From Akkermansia muciniphila (GTDB lineage Bacteria; Verrucomicrobiota; Verrucomicrobiia; Limisphaerales; F1-80-MAGS106): a DNA stretch of 56,180 nucleotides. The position numbers and the translations under genes were made by a program. Within the stretch, counting starts at the first letter, position 1; each line of letters starts with the position of its first letter. The DNA is taken from NCBI GenBank assembly GCA_945865375.1, contig CAMBEJ010000016.1:1-56180 (forward strand). Reading direction: 5' to 3'. The notes under the pieces are model-generated. The model did no database searches. It was not told the DNA's origin and was given only the letters and a program-made list of their open reading frames with translations. This document shows positions 52,089-56,180 of the stretch, in pieces.

Positions 52089-52880
52089 ATGAAAAGTCCT
52101 TTTCCCGGCATGGACCCTTACTTGGAGACGCGATGGGAAGGTGTGCATCACAGACTCATCACTTACGCCTGCGACGCGCTCCAATCCCATCTGCCGGATG
52201 ACCTGTGGGCCGTCCTCCAGGAACGCGTCTTTGTTGAGACAGATTCAGAACGGATGCGCCACGTTGTGCCCGATGTGCATATCTCCCGCGTCTATCCTCC
52301 GCCCACGCCGCAGGCCGTGATGCTGAGAGAAGGCGGTGTGGTGGTGGTCGAACCGGTTGTGTTTGAGTTGCACGACCTGGAGATCACGGAGGGCTACATC
52401 AAAATCCTCGACCGAGCCGGTGGCAAGGTCGTCACCGTGATCGAATTCTTAAGTCCAACCAACAAGAGCGGAGGCGTGGGCCAGGTGAAGTATCTGGAAA
52501 AGCAGGCAGAAATGTTGCGCTCCGACGCCAGCCTCGTCGAGATCGACTTGGTCCGTGCAGGCGAGCGAGTGTTGGCGCTGCCGCGCTACGAAATTCCGGT
52601 CCAACATCGGAGCGATTACCTGGCGTGCATCAGCCCGGGTTGGAAACGGAGCCGCCGCGAACTTTATCCGCTGCCATTGCGCCAACGCCTGCCGATCCTC
52701 CCCATTCCACTGCGCAAGCAGGAATCCCCGGTGAGCCTCGACCTCCAAGCGCTCGTGGACCAAGCTTACACAACGGGACGTTACGATCGGCTCGATTATG
52801 GCGCCGACCTAGAACCGCCGTTGTCGGCTGAAAACGCAGAGTGGGCGGAGGCGTTGCTGCAGGTTGCGGGGAAACGGTGA
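52089..52880 (+). CDS. DUF4058 family protein
   Basis: A 263-residue protein from the ATG at 52089 (MKSPFPGMDPYLETRWEGVH is the family's start); the frame opens three codons earlier. Further landmarks are VVPDVHISRVYPPPTPQ, ITEGYIKILDRAGGKVVTVI, EFLSPTNKSGGVGQVKYLEK and VEIDLVRAGERVLALP. The last two resemble the E ... (Q/K) pattern of restriction-endonuclease-like folds (VTVIEFLSPTNK), and the family is often regarded as Uma2-related. Its function is unknown; it is expanded in cyanobacteria, Planctomycetes and Verrucomicrobiota. No partner gene is adjacent. Confidence 0.88.
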   Translation: MKSPFPGMDPYLETRWEGVHHRLITYACDALQSHLPDDLWAVLQERVFVETDSERMRHVVPDVHISRVYPPPTPQAVMLREGGVVVVEPVVFELHDLEITEGYIKILDRAGGKVVTVIEFLSPTNKSGGVGQVKYLEKQAEMLRSDASLVEIDLVRAGERVLALPRYEIPVQHRSDYLACISPGWKRSRRELYPLPLRQRLPILPIPLRKQESPVSLDLQALVDQAYTTGRYDRLDYGADLEPPLSAENAEWAEALLQVAGKR

Positions 52881-53039
52881 AGCTGTCCGCGAAAAGGAGA
52901 GGGGACACGAAGAAGGGGACAGGGAAATGATTCTGACACCGTCAAGTCTGCGTTCCGGGCGATGATTCACCGCCCCCCGCACCTCCCGCTCTGACTGCCG
53001 CCCGGATCGCTTCGGGGGACTGATTGCCAATCGGTGTTT

Positions 53040-53260
53040 CCGCCAGCGAAGCCGCCACCTCCTCGGGATGAGGCGGTTTCAAGGGCCGGATGAGCAGACC
53101 GTCCTCGCCCCAGGTCAAACACGTTCCAGCGGCCCGCCATGCTCGAGGCCCGCGCGACGGCACCATTCCAACGGAAACACCGTCTGCCGCCTGTGCGTCA
53201 AGGTCATCGGCGTTGCTTTGTTTGAGATTCCTTTTGCCCCTTTTCCGCCTTTTCGCGGCC
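53040..53260 (-). pseudogene. Remnant of an AbrB/MazE-like antitoxin
   Basis: On the minus strand one frame reads RRQTVFPLEWCRRAGLEHGG PLERV and stops, while a second frame continues as GEDGLLIRPLKPPHPEEVAA SLAE. Joined, they give the swapped-hairpin pattern of a verrucomicrobial AbrB/MazE-like protein ('..vvlPleWCr..gLe.Ggpl.vfDlgeDGLLvRP...'). Two one-base insertions (in CTGGAACGTG and CTGGGGCGAG) would explain the break. Decayed copy; family call by pattern only. Confidence 0.5.
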
Positions 53261-53475
53261 AAAGATTCACGTCGCTTAGCCCCTGCCTCCCCGCTTCCGA
53301 CTTCCCATTCCACGGCAAACAGGCCTTTCTCGGCCACAAAAATTTCTCCAAAACAAAACCTTGACGGAAAATCACTGAGGGCCAACGTAGGAGAATGCCT
53401 CAGCATTTAGAACTCCGCCGTTTCAAGAAATGGCTAGGCTGTGGGCGTGTAGGTTGAATGTGAATCAGCACAAGC

Positions 53476-53922
53476 ATGACCTCACCAACGGAAAGGCCGC
53501 GACTGCGAGTCATCATCGACACGAACATATTTCTCGCCGCGTTATGGTCGAATCGCGGAGCGGCGTTTGAAATATTCGCGGTGCTTCGGCGAGGTCGCTG
53601 GCAAATGGTTTTGAGCAATCATTTGCTGTTCGAGTATGAGGAAGTAGCCAAGCGGAACGTGGCGGAAATGCAACTGGGTTTAGGGGAGATTGATGACATT
53701 CTCGACGCCCTCTGGGCCGCCGCTGAATTTTGCCAGCTCGAACCAGCCTGGATTCCCTGCCTGAGCGATCCCGATGATGAGCCGCTCCTGCAAATGGCGG
53801 TGGAGGCCCAGGTGCCCATCATCGTGACTCGCAATACGCGCCATTTGAAGCCCGCTGAAAAATTTGGTATAAAAGTTCTGACACCAGCCGAATTTCTGGC
53901 TAAATTGAAAGAAACCGCATGA
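53476..53922 (+). CDS. PIN-domain toxin (putative RNase)
   Basis: A 148-residue PIN nuclease. The first acidic site is in RLRVIIDTNIFLAALWSNRG (Asp15), the second in LSNHLLFEYEEVAKR, and the third in PCLSDPDDEPLLQMAVEAQV; the strand IIVTRNTRHLKPAEKFGIKV has Asn where many VapC have Asp, normal for the subgroup of putative toxin-antitoxin components. The ATG of the next gene overlaps its stop (53919-53922). Toxin-first order is the reverse of most vapBC modules. All key residues are intact, so it may be active. Confidence 0.85.
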   Translation: MTSPTERPRLRVIIDTNIFLAALWSNRGAAFEIFAVLRRGRWQMVLSNHLLFEYEEVAKRNVAEMQLGLGEIDDILDALWAAAEFCQLEPAWIPCLSDPDDEPLLQMAVEAQVPIIVTRNTRHLKPAEKFGIKVLTPAEFLAKLKETA

Positions 53923-54155
53923 CCACTATTCAAGCGCAAGTGCCCGACCCTCTGGCACGGCAAGTCGCCGAACTCGCCAGGCAGGAAAACGTGACGGTGG
54001 ATCAACTTATCAGCATTGCGCTGGCCTATCAGGTTTCCGCTTGGCGGCAGCGAGATACTGTGGCCGGGCGCGCTCCGCGAGGAAACTGGGAAAAATTCGA
54101 CCGAGCGATGTCTCAAGTGCGCGACGTGCCGCCCCTGCCGGGGGATGAAAAGTGA
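53919..54155 (+). CDS. Antitoxin partner of the PIN toxin
   Basis: A 78-residue protein: MTTIQAQVPDPLARQVAELA, RQENVTVDQLISIALAYQVS then AWRQRD. The short N-terminal strand followed by two helices fits a ribbon-helix-helix DNA-binding domain, and the Pro-rich tail (MSQVRDVPPLPGDEK) would bind the toxin. Its 4-bp overlap with the PIN gene supports a two-gene module with autoregulation, as known for such pairs. Confidence 0.75.
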   Translation: MTTIQAQVPDPLARQVAELARQENVTVDQLISIALAYQVSAWRQRDTVAGRAPRGNWEKFDRAMSQVRDVPPLPGDEK

Positions 54156-54214
54156 AGCCGCCGACGCCCTTGAGCCGTGGGAGAACAAGAAGAACACGGC
54201 CTTCCCGCTGAATT

Positions 54215-54295
54215 GATGTGTTGTTTGCGCAATCGGCAGTATTCGCACCGGTCTCTGGCCCGTTGACGAAGCATCTGCCGGGTTTGCGGATCCAT
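54215..54295 (-). pseudogene. N-terminal fragment of an HNH endonuclease
   Basis: Its ATG overlaps the stop of the preceding small gene (ATGA, 54292-54295). The product reads MDPQTRQMLRQRARDRCEYC then RLRKQHI, i.e. the first zinc/structural Cys pair of the 'RAxxRCEYC' HNH type, after which the sequence turns to unrelated residues and stops. The catalytic H-N-H part is missing. Confidence 0.65.
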
Positions 54296-54564
54296 CAGGC
54301 GGCAGCCTGTTGCTTAAGCTGGAGACGCGCCTTGGCTTGCAAGATGGCGATCAAATTGCCCGCGTGCATGTAGGTCTCGTATTCGAGCCGTTCGTCGGGC
54401 GTCAGCATGCCTTAATTGCATTTCTCCGCCAACTCCCCCATCCGTGTCTGGGCCACCGGGTCTGCCTTCAACTGGGCCAACGCCCGGGCACTTTCAGGAT
54501 TGAAACATCGGCTGATCGGATCCAGCAGCCGATCCAGAACACTCGAGGTATCATCGGTCGTCAT
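54295..54564 (-). pseudogene. Small conserved protein with an in-frame TAA, upstream of the HNH gene
   Basis: An 89-codon frame from the ATG at 54564: MTTDDTSSVLDRLLDPISRC, FNPESARALAQLKADPVAQT and RMGELAEKCN, then TAA (54412-54414), then GMLTPDERLEYETYMHAGNL IAILQAKARLQLKQQ to a TGA at 54295. The second part matches the usual C-terminal half of these small proteins, in which the stop position is normally Glu (GAA to TAA). Members usually precede an HNH endonuclease gene, as here. Confidence 0.7.
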
Positions 54565-54567
54565 GAG

Positions 54568-55006
54568 GCGATTCAGGTCATTGTAAGTCGCTCCAGCATA
54601 CTCGATCCTCAGCTTGCGGGGCATGGCGGGCGGGGGAGTGACCCGCGCCGCTTGATGTGTCAACATCGAGACCTTTCCGCTCTGACATAACACCGTCTTG
54701 CTGACGAATCACACTGTCATGCCTTGGAGCCGGCGGGAGCGCGTTTGCGGGCCAGGGCTTTTGTGATCCGCTCCGTGCGCCGGGGGTCCGGTCGTTTCAA
54801 GCCGTCAAGAAGGCGGTTCGGACTGGTTTCGAGAAACTGCGACAGCCGGGCGAGCGTGGTCACCGCAAAGGGAAAACCGCCGCGCTCAATCGCCCCGATG
54901 GTCTGAACGTGGACGCCTGTCAGTTCGGCCAGACATTCCTGAGTCAGGCCGGTCTTCTGACGAGCCTCACGGATGTTTCGTCCGATCAGCCGCAGGATGT
55001 CGCGGT
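54568..55006. repeat. 439-bp direct repeat, copy 2 (copy 1 at 50692-51130)
   Basis: Aligned without gaps to copy 1. It contains the intact version of the XRE gene and, at its left edge, a RAYT-type start whose frame now runs into the 89-codon gene. Confidence 0.9.
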
Positions 55007-55013
55007 CGTTCAC
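54717..55013 (-). CDS. XRE-family transcriptional regulator
   Basis: A 98-residue protein starting at a GTG (55013). The helix-turn-helix spans about 8-62: LIGRNIREARQKTGLTQECL, AELTGVHVQTIGAIERGGFP and TTLARLSQFLETSPNRLLDG. The tail is basic (RRTERITKALARKRAPAGSK). XRE regulators of this size are often antitoxins or control elements of mobile DNA, but no toxin is adjacent. A second copy 3876 bp to the left has lost its start codon. Confidence 0.85.
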   Translation of the reverse strand: MNDRDILRLIGRNIREARQKTGLTQECLAELTGVHVQTIGAIERGGFPFAVTTLARLSQFLETSPNRLLDGLKRPDPRRTERITKALARKRAPAGSKA

Positions 55014-55348
55014 TCACATTGAGTGAGCACGAGTGTGTATTCCCAAAAAAGAAGTCTTGGCGGAAAATCATTGAGGGCCAATGTGCGGATCGTCAGCAAA
55101 GGCGTCTAAATTTCTTCGTTTTGGACAAGCCGAGGATCGATGGAAGGCCAACATGAGAACCAAACTTCGAAGTGGCAGCCTTTTCGTTTCTTTACCCTCG
55201 CATCGTCGGCTATGAAAGGGAACTTGTGTCATCGTTCCGCGGCATCCTCGGAGGACGGGAAAGCCGAACGGCCACCCTCCACCCTCCGTAGCAGCTACTG
55301 CGGAGGACGGGTCAATTCAACTCCGAAAAGTGGATTCGGAGTTCCAAT
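55014..55348. other. Gap with fragments of dispersed repeats
   Basis: No gene. GCGGAAAATCATTGAGGGCC (about 55060) recurs at about 53364; about 54 bp near 55198 recur at about 49096; and 55286-55376 recurs at about 47129-47225. Confidence 0.55.
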
Positions 55349-55630
55349 GTGTCAATATCAAGAACTGACCCCTTTTCGGTTGAACGGGTAAAAGGGGAGA
55401 AGTGGGATGAATTCCGTGATCGGCACGGAGATCGCGGTCGGGACTTGGTGTTGTATTTGGGACGCCGTCTGTGTGGTCTGAAGCTGAAGGAACTGGCGGC
55501 AGCGGTAGGGTTGCCGAACTACAGCGTAGTGGCGACGAACACCAAACGCTATGAACAGCGGTTGCAAAGCGACCGCACCGAGCAAGCTCAAATGAAAGCG
55601 GTGGCTCACTTGTTGAATTGTGAGATGTGA
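55349..55630 (+). pseudogene. C-terminal part of a RAYT-type transposase
   Basis: A 93-residue frame with KGEKWDEFRDRHGDRGRDLV, LYLGRRLCGLKLKELAAAVG then NYSVVATNTKRYEQRL and ...KAVAHLLNCEM. This is the C-terminal DnaA-like/helix-turn-helix extension seen in verrucomicrobial RAYT proteins ('EKWeeFrdRyGDwGRDlaLyLgR...tLkElg...Gl.Y.avs.aikR.errl'). The N-terminal HUH catalytic domain is absent; the first 12 residues come from repeat sequence. Confidence 0.7.
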
Positions 55631-55657
55631 CCCCACGTGTGCGTCATTCGGGACTAA

Positions 55658-55799
55658 CACTACAGCGACACTTTGGGAAATTGACCACGGATTGCACGGA
55701 TTGCACGGATAAGATGAGGGTGGATTCCCTCCCATCCGTGTCATCCGTGTCATCCGTGTCATCTGTGGTTGAATTCTCGGAGGAAGTGTCGCTGTAGTG
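55658..55799. mobile_element. MITE-like palindromic element, CACGGAT family, copy C (142 bp)
   Basis: Perfect 16-bp terminal inverted repeats, CACTACAGCGACACTT (55658-55673) and AAGTGTCGCTGTAGTG (55784-55799). Three CACGGAT units on the left face four ATCCGTG/ATCTGTG units on the right. Confidence 0.8.
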
Positions 55800-56180
55800 C
55801 TAAACCGATTTCATTTGAACCACAGAGACACAGAGGCACAGAGAGGAACGGGGATTTACCGCGGAAAGAGGACCGAAAGGAAACCGAATAATCCAAGTGG
55901 GAAACTATGTGGATTTTAACTGCGAACCCGTATTCATTTAACCGCAAAGAACGCAAAGAACACAAAGGGGAAGAGTTTGGGTGGGTGCCCGCGAATGAAC
56001 GCGAATGGAACCTGTGGTGGAACTGCCGCCCATTCGGAGACGGTGGTTCAGATTCGCGTCCATTCGCGTGATTCGCGGGCACCCTCCTGAATAGCAACCC
56101 ATTTCGGTTCCATTTCAGTCCCCTTTCTGCGGTTAACTTTTCTCCCCACTGATAACTGACCCCTGACCCCTGATAACTGA
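55800..56180. repeat. Composite repeat block, copy 2
   Basis: No gene. Contains, in the same order as 47221-47590: CCACAGAGACACAGAGGCAC, a unique-looking 90 bp shared with the first copy (GGGATTTACCGCGGAAAGAG...), CCGCAAAGAACGCAAAGAAC, a CGCGAATGAA arm facing ATTCGCGTCC, ATTCGCGTG, and a final ACTGATAACTGACCCCTGAC run cut by the window edge. Confidence 0.85.

Noticed and set aside
51507..52190. 227-residue minus-strand protein
   Set aside because: It crosses the RAYT gene in another frame and the DUF4058 gene on the other strand, and its composition is random-like.
1..56180. tRNA, rRNA or riboswitch genes
   Set aside because: I saw no cloverleaf with a CCA-type end or GTTCRA box and no known riboswitch core while reading; a covariance-model scan would be needed to exclude them.

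Overview
The window looks like a chromosomal segment of a heterotrophic Verrucomicrobiota, most like the Pedosphaera/Limisphaerales group. This rests on gene content, not on a marker tree: prepilin-like proteins with a [14 protein letters not shown] start, DUF1080 and PmoA (DUF6807) proteins beside a Gfo/Idh/MocA oxidoreductase, an NHL-repeat protein with an SMP-30 lactonase, a giant CotH/lamin-tail exoprotein, a fused MFS-like/spermidine synthase protein, and many short palindromic and tandem repeats between genes. Core genes present are accA, manA, recD2, priA, lysS, apaG and a TrmH/SpoU methyltransferase. I found no tRNA, rRNA or CRISPR array.

Layout. 0-1.3 kb: edge of an insertion element, an IS66-type transposase (cut by the window edge) translationally coupled to a DUF4338 (DruA-family) gene. 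1.7-5.5 kb: a pilus-assembly-like operon on the minus strand in which two of the pilin-like genes carry four in-frame stop codons and no frameshift. 5.5-9.2 kb: apaG, then three end-to-end overlapping genes (secreted lactonase, NHL protein, zinc alcohol dehydrogenase). 9.3-14.3 kb: a 1672-residue CotH exoprotein. 14.6-18.5 kb: accA-manA-TPR operon. 18.7-23 kb: a secreted sugar isomerase-like protein, a double DUF1080 protein and a secreted esterase-like hydrolase. 23-28 kb: recD2, a Uma2-type protein and an Old Yellow Enzyme homologue. 28-32.8 kb: a palindromic insertion-like element, a prepilin-like protein, the PmoA/MocA pair, a clear intrinsic terminator and an RNA methyltransferase. 32.8-38 kb: priA, an unknown gene and lysS. 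38-47 kb: prolyl oligopeptidase, fused spermidine synthase, a BNR-type exoprotein and a TIM-barrel isomerase, separated by repeat-rich gaps.

47-56 kb is an accessory island: a PanA/PanT (Panacea) pair, a complete PIN-domain pair, several orphaned or broken toxin-antitoxin genes (MazF stub, frameshifted MazF, PIN fragment, AbrB remnant, HNH fragment), two 439-bp copies of an XRE-gene segment, a DUF4058 gene, and pieces of REP-associated tyrosine transposases (RAYT). It is bracketed by two similar repeat blocks (about 47.0-47.6 and 55.7-56.2 kb).

The strongest unusual signals are the repeats. Several unrelated sequence families share one design: a 7-nt core plus a 2- or 3-nt linker in tandem (9- or 10-nt period), followed by the same core inverted, so that the whole can fold into a cruciform or hairpin. 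One family (three copies) also has 16-bp terminal inverted repeats like a non-autonomous transposon, and one copy adjoins a truncated PIN gene. A second design is an array at 38.07-38.52 kb in which four copies of a roughly 52-bp unit alternate with different long hairpins. Function calls come from reading protein motifs and remembered family features; no database search was run.
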